The position numbers were made by a program, and so were the translations under genes. From NCBI GenBank assembly GCA_022578965.1, contig MU400903.1:1-24426 (forward strand): 24,426 nucleotides of DNA, in the 5' to 3' direction. The first letter of the stretch is position 1. Each line of letters starts with the position of its first letter. The notes under the pieces were generated by a model. The model was not told the DNA's origin and did not search any database. It saw nothing but the letters and a program-made list of their open reading frames with translations. This document shows, in pieces, positions 1-11,329 of the stretch. Origin of the DNA: Xylaria sp. FL1777. Taxonomy: Eukaryota > Ascomycota > Sordariomycetes > Xylariales > Xylariaceae.

Positions 1-2465
1 ATAATTATGCTTTAATTAGCTAGTAATATTTATAGCAGTTATTTTTATATTTTTTTAAAATAATATTATAAGTATAATTAAAATTTTTTTTAAATATTGT
101 AAATTTTTATAAATCTTTATAATAAATTATAGTTATAATTAATTACTTTAATTTATAAAAGTTTTATATTTTTATTTTTGCAATTTATTTAAAAAACTAA
201 TTATTTTTTAGTTTGTTAAGTAAATATTAATAGCAATAATATATTATATAGTAATTTTATAGTATTTTATTATGTTTTAGATTTTTTAAGCATAAAATAT
301 TATTATTGTTTTTTATTATAGTTTTATTATAGTAGTAACTTTTAGTAATTAGTTAAATTGTTAGCTTTAGTTTTTAAAACATATTAATTTTTATGTTAAT
401 TATTAGTGCTTTTTTGTTTTGTTATATTTAAAGCAGTTTAAGCTATAAAAATACTTTATTTATTTTTATTAGTTTTTTTTTTATAGTATTTTTTATAGCT
501 TTTAATTTTATTTGTTTTTGCTTTAAAGTTTTATAAGTTCTGTTTTTTTAAGTTTATTTAGTAATTAAGTGTTTTAATAGTTTATAATTAGTTTAATAAT
601 TATACTATTTATAATTATAGTTTTGTTTTTTTAAATATAACTTTTTTTTAAGCTATATTTTAAGCTTTAATAATTTAAAGTTTTTATAGTTTTATAAGTT
701 TGCTAATTATATTAATTTATTACTTTTTATTATTTGTTACTTTTAGTTAAACTATTTTTTTAAGTTATATATTAAATAACTTTAATTATTTATATAGCAA
801 ATATATTTTTTTATAATTTGTTTTAATAATTATAAAGTTTTTAAATAATATTTATATGTTTATTTATTTTAACTTATATAAATAAAGCATTTAAATTTAT
901 TTAATATAGTACTTTTGTTTTAACTTAAAATAGCAACTTTATATTTTTGCTTTAAAAACATATTTTTTAAATTGCTTTGTTATTTTTTGTTGTTTTAAAC
1001 TTTTATAACTTGTACTTTTTTTTTAAGTTAAAGAATTTTTCTTTTTTTATAGCTTTTTTTTCTGTTTTTTTTTTTAAATTAGCATTATTTTTAAAAGTGT
1101 TCTTTTTTTTTGCAGTTATAACATTTAACTTTAAATATATCTTAAAGTTATTGTTTTTAAACTTTACTAATTTGCTTAAATCTTTATTTAATACTTTTTT
1201 AAGTATTTTTTTTTTTGTTTTTTTTAGTTTTTTTAGTTTTAAAGTATTAATTAAATAATTATTAATTAATTATAATAGTTATATTAATATATATATTAAT
1301 TTTTGTTAGTTTATTTATTTTATATAGTTTGTTTTAAACTTAAGTTTTAAGTTTACTATAAAATAAATAAAATAATGCAAGCTTAAATAATTTTAAGATT
1401 ATTGCTAATTATTTAAACTTTATAGTATAATTTATTACTGCTTTTATTTGTTTTAAGCAATAAAGTGCTTTTTTTATATGTTTTACTTTTTAAGTATTTT
1501 TAAATAGTGCTTTTATTTAATTTTTAAACTTAATATAGTTTTCGAAAATTTTTTTTGTTTTTAGCTTAAAGTTAATTAACTTATTAGCTTTTAAAAAATC
1601 TTTTAAAATAAGTTAAATCTATTTTAGTACTTTTTTTAATAAAAATTATAAAATAGTTATTACTTTTTAGTTTTTTTTTATAATAGTAATAAAATGTTAT
1701 TTTAAATAAAATCTAGCATAAATTAAAAAAGCTTTTATATTTATAAATTTATTATAAAGCTTTAAAGCAGTAAGTTTAAAACTTTTAATATTTAGTATTT
1801 TTAATATTATAAATAATCTTAATAATAAAAGCAGTAATAATAATAAAAAGTTAGGTTTTTTATTTTAAGTTATTACTTTAAGTATAGCAATAATAAAAAT
1901 AAGCATTAAGTTTACTAGTAATAATATTAATATTAATTATAATATAATTATTTGTTTAAAGCTTTAATTTATTATTGTAATAATAGTTATTATTACTGCT
2001 TTAATTATTATAGCTAGTATTTATGTTAGTTTAAAAGTTATAACGTTTAATATTTAAGTTATTTTTTAAGTTAAAGCAACTAGTTTGTTTTATAGCACTA
2101 ATATTAGCATTAGTTTTTTTTTATTACTGCTGCTTAACTTTTTTTTTTTTATTACTGCTTTTTTTTTAATAAAAATAGCTAATAAAAGTGCTAAAGTTTA
2201 TTGTTTTAATATATTGCTAGTTCTAAAAGTTTTTAAAATCTTTAAACTTAATTTTTAACTTTTTGTTTTTAGTAATATAACTTAAATCTAGTTTATTAGT
2301 TATTAAGTCAAGTTTATTTATATAATGCTATTTAGTATTTTTGTTTTTTAAATATTTTTTTAATATACTTTTAAAAGTTTATTTTATAAATTATTTATTA
2401 TTTAATTTTTTATACTAGTATTTGTTTTTATATATTAAGTCCTATTAATTAAAAAGCTATTAAAG
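1..2465. other. T-rich RIP-degraded flank, no gene
   Basis: This stretch has very low GC (8 of 60 bases in the first line) and long T runs on the + strand, with stops in all frames apart from one open stretch at 977-1258. I see no intact gene, RNA gene or clear repeat. The T-over-A bias matches the right-hand flank (20916 onward) and differs from the more balanced or A-rich interior, so both flanks may belong to one older unit interrupted by the material between. That link is inferred from composition only. Confidence 0.55.
977..1258 (+). other. 93-codon Phe/Leu-rich open frame, probably not a gene
   Basis: This is the only longer ATG-initiated open frame on the + strand. The translation is almost entirely Phe, Leu, Lys, Asn, Ser, Ile and Val, with runs of Phe, which is what T-rich DNA gives by chance because TTT and TTA are not stops. 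I see no ribosomal or splice context, no domain and no flanking gene. One alternative is a decayed Ser/Pro-rich coding segment in which TCN and CCN codons became TTN. The many Phe runs alternating with Lys and Asn would fit that, but nothing proves it. I would not annotate it as a protein-coding gene. Confidence 0.12.
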
Positions 2466-2767
2466 TATAATAAACTTGTTATATATTAATATAATAAGTT
2501 TACTTTTAGAGTTTTAATTTATAAGTAATAATAAAATCTTTAATAGTAGTTCATTAAAAAGGTTTTTAAAGTACTTTTATTACTATGCATTAATAAAAGT
2601 CTTAAAAAATTAAAAGTAATAAATATATTAGTGCTTAGCAGTTATAAAAAATTAATAGCTAAAAAACTAAAACTAAATAAATAACTAAATATAAAAAGTG
2701 CATAATTATATAAACAAAAAAAAAGTAAAAAAAGTAATAATTTTTCTTAAATTACTGCAAGTTTAAT

Positions 2768-2845
2768 AAGCATTAAATTATTATAAGCTTAGTAAGCTTT
2801 AAATTACTGTAAGCTTAGTAAGCTTTAAATTACTATAAGCTTAGT
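2768..2845 (+). repeat. Three 26-bp tandem units inside LTR copy 1
   Basis: Units at 2768-2793, 2794-2819 and 2820-2845 share the core AAGCTTTAAATTACTGTAAG and differ only by transitions and a CAT/CTT variant in the first unit. The same three units occur in copy 2 at 20724-20801. Short direct repeats upstream of the TATA box fit a U3 region, but a regulatory role is inference. Confidence 0.7.
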
Positions 2846-2903
2846 AAACTAAATAAGTTATTACGTAACCTTGGCTTTAGCTAGCAAAAAAAGAGGTGCA
2901 AGG

Positions 2904-2915
2904 TATATATAAAGG
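2904..2915 (+). promoter_or_regulatory. TATA box of LTR copy 1
   Basis: TATATATAAAGG lies 44 bp before the LTR 3' end and is flanked by the better-conserved GTGCAAGG and CATTAAGCTGC. Copy 2 keeps TATATATAAAA at the same offset. The position fits the U3/R boundary of an LTR and sets the transcription direction as left to right. The promoter is presumably dead in this silenced DNA. Confidence 0.5.
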
Positions 2916-2959
2916 CATTAAGCTGCTTTAAAGGCCACCCCTGTGCTAATTTCGTAACA

Positions 2960-3950
2960 ATAATTAGCTTTTATAGCACATATATTAAAAATAATAACAT
3001 AATATATTAAAATAATTATTATAATAAAATAAAACTATAAAATTTATATATATTAAGCAATTATAAAGTTAGTAAAGCTATAATATATTAAAAGTAAAAA
3101 TATAAACTAAAATAAAACTATAATAAAAATAAAAATGTTTAAAAAGCTAAAATAATAAAAATAAAAGCTTATAAGCGTTAAACAATTATAAAGTTAATAA
3201 AGTATATATAGCATATAAAAAGCTAAAATATAAACTAAAGTAAAACTGTTTTAAAAATAACGTTAATTAAAATAAAAAGTAAAAAGTAAAAAATAAAAGT
3301 AAAAAAAATAAAAATAATAATAATAAAAGTAAATAGTTTATATATTAGCTTTATTAATTATAGCTAGTTTTATAACTAACTATTCGTTATAAAGTATATA
3401 TAATTACTTTAGTTATTATATTTAGCTAAAAAAATTATATTTTTGTTTTTAATTTTATATTTTTTGTTTTTAGTATAAAAAACTATAATATTAGCTTTTA
3501 TAAATCTTTTTAGTATTTTTAAAAGTTAATATTATATACTAATAAGCTAGCAATAAATAATAAAAGCTAATAATATTTTTAAAAATAAAAAACAAACTAG
3601 TAAATCTAGCATTAAAATTAATATTATTTGCTAAATAAATAGTTATATATAAAATACGCTAATATTATTATTAATACTTGCTAATTGCTTTAAACTTGTT
3701 TTTTAAAACCTTAAAAAGCTTTTATAAATAGCTTAATAATGCTTAGTTTATAGCTTATATATAATTAACTAATAACTATACAATTATTAAAACAAATAAA
3801 TTGTTTTTTTGTTTTTATTTATTATAAATAATATTTAGCTATAAATAATTATTAAATTAAAATCACTTAATTTTAGTTAGCTTTATATATATTAAGCTTT
3901 AATAAACTAATTAATTAATTATTAATGTTAAAAACCCATTATTAATTAAT
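2960..3950. other. A-rich stretch, no gene seen
   Basis: This starts directly after LTR copy 1. It is A-rich on the + strand, with many AAAAGTAAAA and AATAATAAAA runs, and all three forward frames look broken by TAA and TAG. If copy 1 is a 5' LTR, the primer-binding site should lie at about 2960-2980. The bases there (ATAATTAGCTTTTATAGC) contain no TGG complementary to a tRNA CCA end. Mutation could have removed it, so this does not rule it out. Confidence 0.5.
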
Positions 3951-3959
3951 ATTTATAAT

Positions 3960-4470
3960 ATATAAATGCTTATAATTAACTATTAAACTTTGTTATTTTA
4001 GTACTTTTAGTGTTTAATTTATAGCTTATATAATTAACTAATAAGTGCTTATATAATTAATTAATAAATATTTAAACTTAATTATTTTAGTACTTTTATA
4101 TAATAATATACTTTATATAATTAACTAATAAATGTTTATATTATTAATTAATAATACTTTTATATGTTTTAGCACTTTTAGTATAGCTTATATAATTAAC
4201 TAATAAATGCTTATATTATTAACTAATAATATATGCTATTTTTTAAATATTTTTATATGTTTTAATATTTTTAGCATAGCTTATATAATTAACTAATAAA
4301 TGCTTATATAATTAACTAGTAAATGTTTATAGCTTATATAATTAATATTAAACTTAGTTATTTTAGCACTTTTTAGTGCTTAGTTTATAGTTTTTATAAT
4401 TAACTAATAAATGCTTATATACTTAATTAATTAATAAATGCCTTTATATTTAATTAATTATTAAACTAGC
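3960..4470. repeat. Degenerate minisatellite, core about 22 bp
   Basis: The core TATATAATTAACTAATAAAT followed by GCT or GTT recurs many times, for example near 4025, 4115, 4188, 4281, 4304 and 4396, with spacers of variable length containing TTTTAGCACTTTTAGTG. Scattered single cores continue to about 5290. Units differ mostly by T/C and A/G, so the array was mutated after it expanded. No coding potential is seen. Confidence 0.6.
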
Positions 4471-4821
4471 TAAATATATTACTAAATTTAAATATTTTAG
4501 CTATATAATTAACTAATAAATAAGCAGTTATTAAAACTTTTTATTTTTTAATAAGTAATACTTATAAAGTTTTGCTTTGCTTTTAAACAATAGCTAATAA
4601 TATATTATTAATTGCTTATGTATTATTTTTTTTTAAATTATGTTTAAAACTTTTTATGTAAGATTTACTAAATTTATTTACAAAAAGATTAATTAATTAG
4701 TTTATAGTTTTAGTATATACTAAGTTAAATTAAAACCTTTTATAATTAATTAATAAATGTTTATATAATAGTTAATTTATAGCTTGCTTATTAAGTGCAC
4801 TAAATTTTAGCAACTTATATT

Positions 4822-5045
4822 ATTAACTAATAAATATATAACTATTAAAACTTTTTGTATTTTTTATAATATATTATTGCCTTTTAAATTATAACTTTTT
4901 ATAAAATTTATTTATAAAAGAATTATATATAATTAGTTATAATTTTAATTTTAGTAGTAAATAATTAGCTTGCTATTATAGCTATGCGCTAATTATAAAT
5001 ATTTATAAATGTTTATAAATATTTACTTAAATATTTTTAAAAGCT
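4822..5045 (+). repeat. Direct duplication, copy A
   Basis: This pairs with 5281-5475. Both begin with a minisatellite core (TTAACTAATAAAT or TTAATTAATAAAT), then TATAACTATTAAAACTTTTT, a TTATAATATATTATTGCC segment, an AATTAGTTATA segment, AGCTTGCTATTATAGCTAT or its equivalent, and TTTAAATATTTTTAAAA at the end. The copies differ by small indels as well as transitions. A third, partial relative begins near 4505. Confidence 0.6.
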
Positions 5046-5125
5046 TAATTTTTTAGTATACTTAATTCTTTAATATATTTAATTCTTTAGTATACTTAAT
5101 TTTTTAGTATATTTAATTCTTTAAT
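5046..5125 (+). repeat. Array of about 17-bp TTTAGTATACTTAATTC units
   Basis: Four to five head-to-tail copies of a unit resembling TTTAGTATACTTAATTC or TTTAATATATTTAATTC sit between the two copies of the direct duplication. The same unit is the core of the 73-bp array at 5525-5760 and appears again near 6523-6545, so these arrays are related. Confidence 0.6.
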
Positions 5126-5280
5126 ATATACTTAAAATAAACTTAGTTATTTTAGCACTTTTTATAATTAATTAATAAATGTTTATGCTATTATTTTAGT
5201 AGTTATTATAGCTTGCTAACTAAGTTACATTAAACTTAGTTATTAATACTTATTAGTGCTAAGTTTATTGCTTATATAAT

Positions 5281-5475
5281 TAATTAATAAATGTATAACT
5301 ATTAAAACTTTTTATATTTTTTATAATATATTATTGCCCTTTAAATTATAGTTTTATAAAACTTATTTATAAAAAAAATTAGTTATAAACTAAATTTTAA
5401 TAATAAATAGCTAGCTTATTACTATAGCTATAAGTGCTAATTATAAACATTTATTTAAATATTTTTAAAACTTTA
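5281..5475 (+). repeat. Direct duplication, copy B
   Basis: Second copy of the block at 4822-5045. The stretch from TATAACTATTAAAAC through TTATTGCC matches almost base for base; later parts carry small deletions. The copies lie 459 bp apart start to start, so the whole interval may be a larger tandem unit that includes the 17-bp array. Confidence 0.6.
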
Positions 5476-5524
5476 TTATATTTTGCTAGTAATACTACAA
5501 AATATAAATAAATACTTTATACTT

Positions 5525-5760
5525 AATTTCTTAGTGTATATAAACTTTTAATATACTTAATCCTTTAAAAAGCTTTAATATATTACTTATATATTAAAGT
5601 TTTTAATATATTTAAGTGCTTTAATCTTTTAGTATACTTATACCTTAAAAAACTTTAGTATATAAACTATAGTTTTTAATATATTTAAGTGCTTTAATTC
5701 TTTAATATACTTAATTTTTTAAAAGGCTTTAATATATAAACTATAGTTTTTATATACTTA
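5525..5760 (+). repeat. Tandem array with a 73-bp period
   Basis: The start motif AGTTTTTAATATATTTAAGTG occurs at 5598 and 5671, and its variant AGTTTTTATATACTTAAATG at 5744: exactly 73 bp apart each time. Upstream (5525-5597) is a more diverged copy. Each unit contains a TATACTTAAT core like that of the 17-bp array at 5046. The array stops where the GC-richer patch at 5761 begins. Confidence 0.7.
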
Positions 5761-6480
5761 AATGCGGCTTAATAGCGCAATAGCATACGCTTAGCTACTT
5801 TTTTTAAAGTTATAAGTTTAAGTTTTGCCTAGTTTATAGTTGCTTTACCTTAAAGCAAAAGTTAGTTTGCTTTTAGCTTAGTTTAAACTGCATGCTTGCT
5901 ACACTAAAGGCATAAAAATTAAGAGTTAAATAGCTAAGCTAAAAGTTTAAAGACTTTGTTTTTTTATTAATGTAGCAATATAAGTAACCAATTTAATATA
6001 TTAGCTACTATAAAAACAAGCAGCTTTAATTTTTACTGCTAACGTTATATAAGCACTAGTTTCTTTATATAATAAATAACCTGTATTTTTAGCATAATTA
6101 AAACCTAAAGCTTACTACTTAGCATTAAGCAATTTATAAAAAATATAGCGCTATATAATGCTTAAAATCTACTTAATACTATATTGTTTATAGCTTGCAA
6201 AACCTAAAGCTAGCAAAAAAGCACCTTTACTACTAATTAACAAAAAACCTTCTTATTAACGCGCTAATTTTTATACCTTTATATTGCAAAGCAAAAGCGC
6301 TGCTAACTTAGCATACAAAATTTAAAGCAAAGTATTATATAAAAAAAGCAGCGAATTAATAAAATCTATAGCAAAACTGTTGCATACTTTATATATATAA
6401 GTAGTTTTTGCCTTAAAAAAGGTTTTTACTTATATAAAGTCTTATTAAATAACTACTAGCATAACTAACAAGCCGTTTAT
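5761..6480 (-). pseudogene. GC-richer patch, possible decayed minus-strand coding relic
   Basis: GC is visibly higher here (GCGGC, GCGCAATAGC, AACGCGC, AAGCCG) and the tandem repeats stop at its borders. TATACTTAAATGC lies at both edges (about 5753 and 6500), so the patch may be an insertion into the repeat array. Read on the minus strand with codon boundaries matching + positions 5761, 5764 and so on, the part from 6420 to 5941 has about 10 stops in 160 codons, all TAA or TAG. The other two minus frames have more in the parts I checked. The reading includes short stretches such as KGAFLLALGFASYK, but no domain that I recognise. Chance is not excluded. Confidence 0.2.
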
Positions 6481-7511
6481 TTAAGTAATACAAATTATTT
6501 ATACTTAAATGCTTTATATTTAATCTTTTAGTATACTTAATCCTTTAATAATTATAGCACATATAATAGCTTATTTAATTATTATAGCTTTTATATTATA
6601 ATAGCTACATTATATATTAATTAATTAAATTAATAGTTATAGCTTTTTATATAATTGCTAATTATACTTTATTTATAATAAACTTAATATAATTAATTAA
6701 TATAACTTTATAGTTTTAATACATGCTAACATTAAAATTACTTAATTATTAATATACGCTAAAAGTGCTACTAGTAGTTTTAATACATGTTTAAATCTAA
6801 TTATAATAAAAATAAAACTTAGCTTGCACTAAAATTTAATAAACTTAGTTTGCTTTAATATATATAAGTCCATTAAATAAACCTAAATATATTTTTATGT
6901 AATATAGTAATTAAAGCATATTTTACGTTAATTAATAAAGTTAGCTCTTTTATATACTTATTAACTTTTATTAGCTTTAAAACATAGCTTAAAGGTTTTT
7001 TTTATATGTTAATTATTACTAAAAAAAAATTTATATAAAAATTAAATTATAATAACTTATAAAACAGCAATTTAAGCAAGTTTTAAAAAAATTAAGACTT
7101 TAAAGCTAATTTTAACTTATAGCACCTTTTTATTAAAAATAAGCTAATAAAACATAAGCAAAATAAAAGTATACTTATTATAATTTAATAGCTATATATG
7201 CTTTATTATATATATATAATTTCTTATTATTTAATTTACTTTAAACTTAATTTATTATTTATAGCAAAAAGTATAATTAAAAGTATTATTACATAAAGTA
7301 TTTATAATAAAGTAAAACATATAAAGTATTAATAAATAAAGTAAAACTAATAAAGTATAAACATATAATATATATAAAAAAACAACATATAAAAAAACAC
7401 ATATATATATAATAAAACTTATTTAGCTATATTATAGCTATAGTAGTTTAATTAGCTAAAGAAAATATATGTAAATTATAATAATATAACTAATTAACTA
7501 AACTAATATAA
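6481..7511. other. AT-rich stretch, no gene seen
   Basis: Sequence continues with TATAATTAATTAAT and TATATATA runs and isolated copies of the TATACTTAATCC motif near 6533. I see no coding frame, RNA gene or clear repeat. Around 7260-7380 there is a loose AATAAAGTA motif repeated with variable spacing. Confidence 0.45.
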
Positions 7512-7820
7512 AAACACAATTAAACCGGTGTAATAATACTATTACACTAATGTAATAATATAATTAAACTAATATAATAATATTATTAAACTAGTATAAT
7601 AATATAATTAAACCGGTGTAATAATATTATTAAACTAATGTTATAACATAACTAAATAAAATAACATAACTAAATAAAATAACATAACTAAATAAAACAA
7701 CATAACTAAATAAAACAATATAACTAAATAAAATAACATAATTAAATAAAACAACATAATTAAACTAATATAACAATATAACTAAACTAATATAATAATA
7801 TAGCTAAATAAAACAATAAT
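7512..7820 (+). repeat. Two-part minisatellite (about 22-bp then 18-bp units)
   Basis: The first part has units of about 22 bp that pair TATAATAATAT with AATTAAAC or TATTAAAC; several keep ACCGGTGTAATAATA, where C and G survive. From about 7640 the array changes to 18-bp units of AACTAAATAAAATAACAT, about seven copies with T/C differences, and ends with more 22-bp-like units near 7760-7800. The change in period suggests two amplification steps. No gene is seen in it. Confidence 0.7.
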
Positions 7821-8929
7821 GTTTAAAATTATATATTTTAATTAAGTAGTTTATTAGCTTAACTAATTAAAGTTATTATATATTTCCTAAAATATAAGAA
7901 AAGCTTGCAAAATAGTTTTGTTTAAGTTATTATATAAATTTAAGAAATCTTTGCAAAATTTTTATAGTTTTTTTATATATAGCTTTTAAGCTAGTAATAT
8001 TTTATAACCTTTTAATTTTTATATAATTTACTTATAAAGCTTTTAAATAATAGCTTTATTAAAAGTGTTATATTAAACTAAAAGTTTAATTTAAAGCTTA
8101 TTAAAATTTTTAAAAAAGCTAGCTAAAGATTTTATACTAAATATAATAAACAGCAAGTTGTTTTATATAAGCTAGTTATATGCTATATATACTTTAGCAA
8201 GCCATTATTTTTGTATATTGTTTTATGCATTATTTTATGCATTTTTTTGTGCATTTTTTTGTATATTATTTTGCGCTTTAAACGCACTACTAGTTAAAAA
8301 GTTAAGCAACTAAAAGCCTGCAATACTAAGCTAAATGTGCTAAAAAATAAACAATTAACTTAATAAGCCAGCGTTTATAGTTTGCTGCAAAATAAATAAG
8401 CTAATATAAAAAAAATCCAGCAAAAAAAATAACAATTTGTTAGCAAAAAGTAATTTACTATTTAATAAATATTACTATAAAAAAAACTAGCTATTTTAGC
8501 TACTAGCTTTATTAAGCTTTAAAATAAACGCTTTATTTTATAACTTTTTATTTAAGCTATTAATTAATAGCAGCACTAAGTTATAAATAAACTATAGCTT
8601 ATTATTTAATATGCTATTTTATAAGTTTAGTAATAAAAATAATTTATTATTATTGCTGCTTAAACTATTAAAAGCTTATTTTATATATTAATAAAAACTT
8701 AGTTTATTAAGTTTTTGTTTTATTTTTGCTATAATTTATAACTTATTAAAATTAGTTACTATATATATATTAAGCAAAAAACAAGTTTAAATAAAAAAAT
8801 TATACTTTTATTAAAACTAGAAAATAATAAAAAATATAGCTATAAAAACAAAATTTTTATATTATTAATACTTTACTTAATATATTGTTTTGTAGTATTA
8901 TTAATACAAAAAAAAAGGTCTAAAAGCAT
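7821..8929. other. AT-rich stretch, no gene supported
   Basis: This includes a small run of TTATTTTGTGCATTTTT-like units at about 8208-8275 (TTTTATGCA / TTTTGTGCA / TTTTGTATA), four to five copies. From 8281 GC rises a little and one forward frame reads through with TAA and TAG stops, but at 15 stops per 200 codons that is no better than chance for this composition. I therefore call no gene. Confidence 0.4.
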
Positions 8930-9021
8930 AATTAAAAAAGCTTTATTAAAAGCACTTATTAATAAATAATTTAAAAGCAATAAGCTAGCTATATATTAAG
9001 CAGGCTTATTATAGCTTTTAT
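8930..9021 (+). repeat. Short direct repeat, copy 1
   Basis: AATTAAAAAAGCTTTATTAA and the bases that follow, through AATAAATAATTT and then AAGCAGGCTTATTATAGCTT, recur at 9050-9126. The first 44 bases are identical. This copy holds about 15 bases (an AAAAGCAATAAGCTAGC segment) that the other lacks. Confidence 0.7.
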
Positions 9022-9049
9022 TAGCATAAAAGAAAGAATTTAAAAATAC

Positions 9050-9126
9050 AATTAAAAAAGCTTTATTAAAAGCACTTATTAATAAATAATTTGCGTTTTT
9101 ATAAGCAGGCTTATTATAGCTTTTAT
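9050..9126 (+). repeat. Short direct repeat, copy 2
   Basis: Second copy of the 8930-9021 block, 120 bp downstream, shortened in the middle, where TTGCGTTTTT replaces the longer segment of copy 1. Two near-identical copies so close together in heavily mutated DNA suggest that the duplication is younger than most of the mutation. Confidence 0.7.
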
Positions 9127-10020
9127 AAGTTAAAATAAAATAAACATTGTTTAAATCTAAAAAATTAACTTAGTATTAAACAATAGTTTTAATATATTGT
9201 GCTTTATTAGCTTTAAAGCTAATTTATTAGCTTATAATAATTAAATAGCTATATAAAATTTAAACTTTGTACTTTGTTTTTATTATATTTACTACTTTTA
9301 GCTTATTTATTATAGTACTATAAAAATACTAAAGTACTTAAAGTTTATATATTATATATTTAATTTTTATTACTTTAGTAAGCTTTTTGTTATTTATTAG
9401 CAAGTTTTATGCTATATGTTCTTTAATAAAAACTTTGCGTTTTTTAGTTAAAAAATTTTATATAATTTAACTAGTTAAAAATAAATTATCCTAAAAGTTT
9501 AGTAACAAGTTTGCTATAATAAATAATAAAAGCTTTTTGTGCTAATAAACATTAAAAAAAAAAAAAAAAAAAAACTATAAACAAACAAAAAAAAAAAAAA
9601 TTTAAAAGTAATAATACGTTAAAAAAAAGCTAGCATACTAAACTAGCCTATATATGCATATTTAAAAACCTTTTAAGTTATATATTAAACAAACTTATAT
9701 AAATGCATATAGTACTATAAGTATTTATTTTTATTTATAACTAAATGAAAAAATTGTTAAAAAACCAAAACTGCAATAAGTAATATATATTTATAGCTAA
9801 AAATACATAATAGCAATAAAAAACATAAAATAAAAAATGCGTGCTATTAATTAGTTAAGTTAATATTAAAACATAAAGCTAGCTATTTTATAGTTACTAT
9901 TATTTCTTTTTTATAGCATTTTAGTATTATTGCTATTACTGCTAATAAAACATTAATAACATTAGCTAATTTTTAACTTTTAAACTTAATGCTTTTAATA
10001 TTATTTATTACGCTATAGTT
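9127..10020. other. AT-rich stretch with homopolymer runs, no gene seen
   Basis: Contains an A run of 21 at 9554-9574 and one of 14 at 9587-9600. The first could be a decayed poly(A) tail of a retroposed element ending there, but nothing upstream identifies such an element. Otherwise no coding frame or RNA gene is seen. Confidence 0.4.
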
Positions 10021-10860
10021 CTTAAAGCAATAAAAAGCTTAGGTTTTTTATACTATATAATTTTGCTACACTATGCATAAAGTATTAGCTGTAATAATTA
10101 TATACTTATATATAGCGCTAGCTATAAAAACTAACGCTATTTATTTATTAGCGCTTAATTAGCGTTAAGCATTAAATGTTATAAATTTAGCTATAGCACT
10201 TAATTAAAGCATATGCTTAAAAATAGCTTTACTAGCATAGTAAGCTATATGTTTACACCTAAAAATTAGCTTAAAATCTATAAATAACTTAATAATAATA
10301 GCAAGCTTATTTAGCTTAATAGCAACAAGCTTTATATTTTAGTAAAACTTTTGCTTAAGCTAATACTCTAGTTTTATAAAAGCCTTTTATAACGCAATAT
10401 TACTAAGCTTATTTTTTACGTTTAAAATTACGTAAGTTATATTAATAACGCATAGTACTAAAAAAGCGCTATTATTAGTTCGTACGTTTTATGCTTTTAT
10501 AAGCAACTAGTTTTAAAAAAAAAACTCATATTTAAAATATTAATATTTTTTGCTAATATTATAAAGCACGTTTTAAACCTTGCGTACTTTTATTTAAAAA
10601 GTTTTTACTGCTTTAGCTTTTTAATACTAAATAATAACTTATTAGCAAAAATCTACGTAGCTTTATTTTAATATTTGCTAAAAATAATAAAAAGCTATAT
10701 AATATTTATTAGCAATATGCAGCAAAAGCTATGCTACTATATTAACGTAGTAAAACTTAAAAACATTAGCAAAAAAAGCAAAGTTATTATTATAAAAAGT
10801 AAAAAACTTAAATATAAAAGTATTATTAAGCAAATAAAAATACAGCAATAGGTTTTATAA
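10021..10860 (+). pseudogene. Probable decayed coding frame, family unknown
   Basis: Frame starting at 10021: about 13 stops in 260 codons up to 10800, all TAA or TAG. In 10501-10800 this frame has a single stop in 100 codons, against roughly 17 and 9 in the other two forward frames. GC is higher than in the surroundings (GCGCTA, AACGCTA, TACGTAAG). This is the pattern of a gene whose CAA and CAG codons became stops. The reading is rich in Lys, Leu, Ile, Tyr and Asn, as expected after G-to-A and C-to-T change, and I recognise no domain. In this setting a transposon-borne frame is likely. Start, end and introns cannot be placed. Confidence 0.35.
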
Positions 10861-11159
10861 CAATATTTTATTAGTAATAAATAAGTTAAACATAGTTTTA
10901 TACTTTAATTAATATTATAAAACAAAAAACAAAAATAAAACTATAAAAACAATTATAAAAAAAAATTAAGTGTTATATATTTATGCTAGCTAGTTTTTAA
11001 TAAACATGCATATTTAAAAAAAACTAATATAAAAGCCCTATATATAAAATTATATAAACTAACTAATTAATAAACTAATAAACTATAAACAATAAAACTA
11101 TTATTATAAGTTAAAATTTATACTTATGTTTAGTAGTAATATAAGTAATAATTATAACT
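10861..11159. other. A-rich spacer, no gene seen
   Basis: A-rich sequence with AAACAAAAAACAAAAATAAAA runs and broken frames. Nothing else can be supported. Confidence 0.4.
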
Positions 11160-11290
11160 ATTTTTGTTTTTGCTTTTATTTTTGTTGCTTTTGTTTTTAT
11201 TACTATTGCTTTTATTATTTTTGTTTATATTGTTTTTATTTATATTGTTTTTATTTATATTGCTTTTGTTTTTATTGCAATACTTTTTAA
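11160..11290. repeat. T-rich simple repeat
   Basis: Low-complexity TTTTTGTTTTTGCTTTTATT sequence, ending in three near-perfect 15-bp units of TTTTTATTTATATTG between about 11218 and 11262. Read on the opposite strand this is CAATATAAATAAAAA. No coding support. Confidence 0.6.
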
Positions 11291-11329
11291 ATTAGTTGTT
11301 TTAATTTTAATGTTATTGTTAGTATTAGT

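Larger units (their letters stand above)
2466..2959 (+). repeat. LTR-like repeat, copy 1 (494 bp)
   Basis: It aligns end to end, without gaps, with 20422-20915. The first 11 bases (TATAATAAACT) are a mutated form of TGTAACGGACC in copy 2. The 3' end is intact here (TTTCGTAACA), giving the TG...CA ends typical of LTRs. About 65 positions differ (hand count), one of them a transversion near 2942 and the rest C/T or G/A. Copy 1 is more mutated in its first 200 bases and better preserved at its 3' end, for example the CCACCCC segment near 2935. Inside are three 26-bp tandem units and a TATA box. Homology stops sharply at both ends. The five bases on either side (TAAAG and ATAAT) are not a duplication. 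Confidence 0.8.

Noticed and set aside
977..1258. Longest ATG-initiated open frame (93 codons) as a real membrane protein
   Set aside because: The product is nearly all Phe, Leu, Lys and Asn, as T-rich DNA gives by chance. No domain, context or codon signal supports it.
2960..2980. tRNA primer-binding site after LTR copy 1
   Set aside because: No TGG start or recognisable tRNA complement. TAATTAGC could be a mutated form, but that cannot be shown.
8281..8880. Decayed coding frame in the GC-richer stretch
   Set aside because: 15 stops in 200 codons is the chance level for this composition, and no repeat phase or motif supports it.
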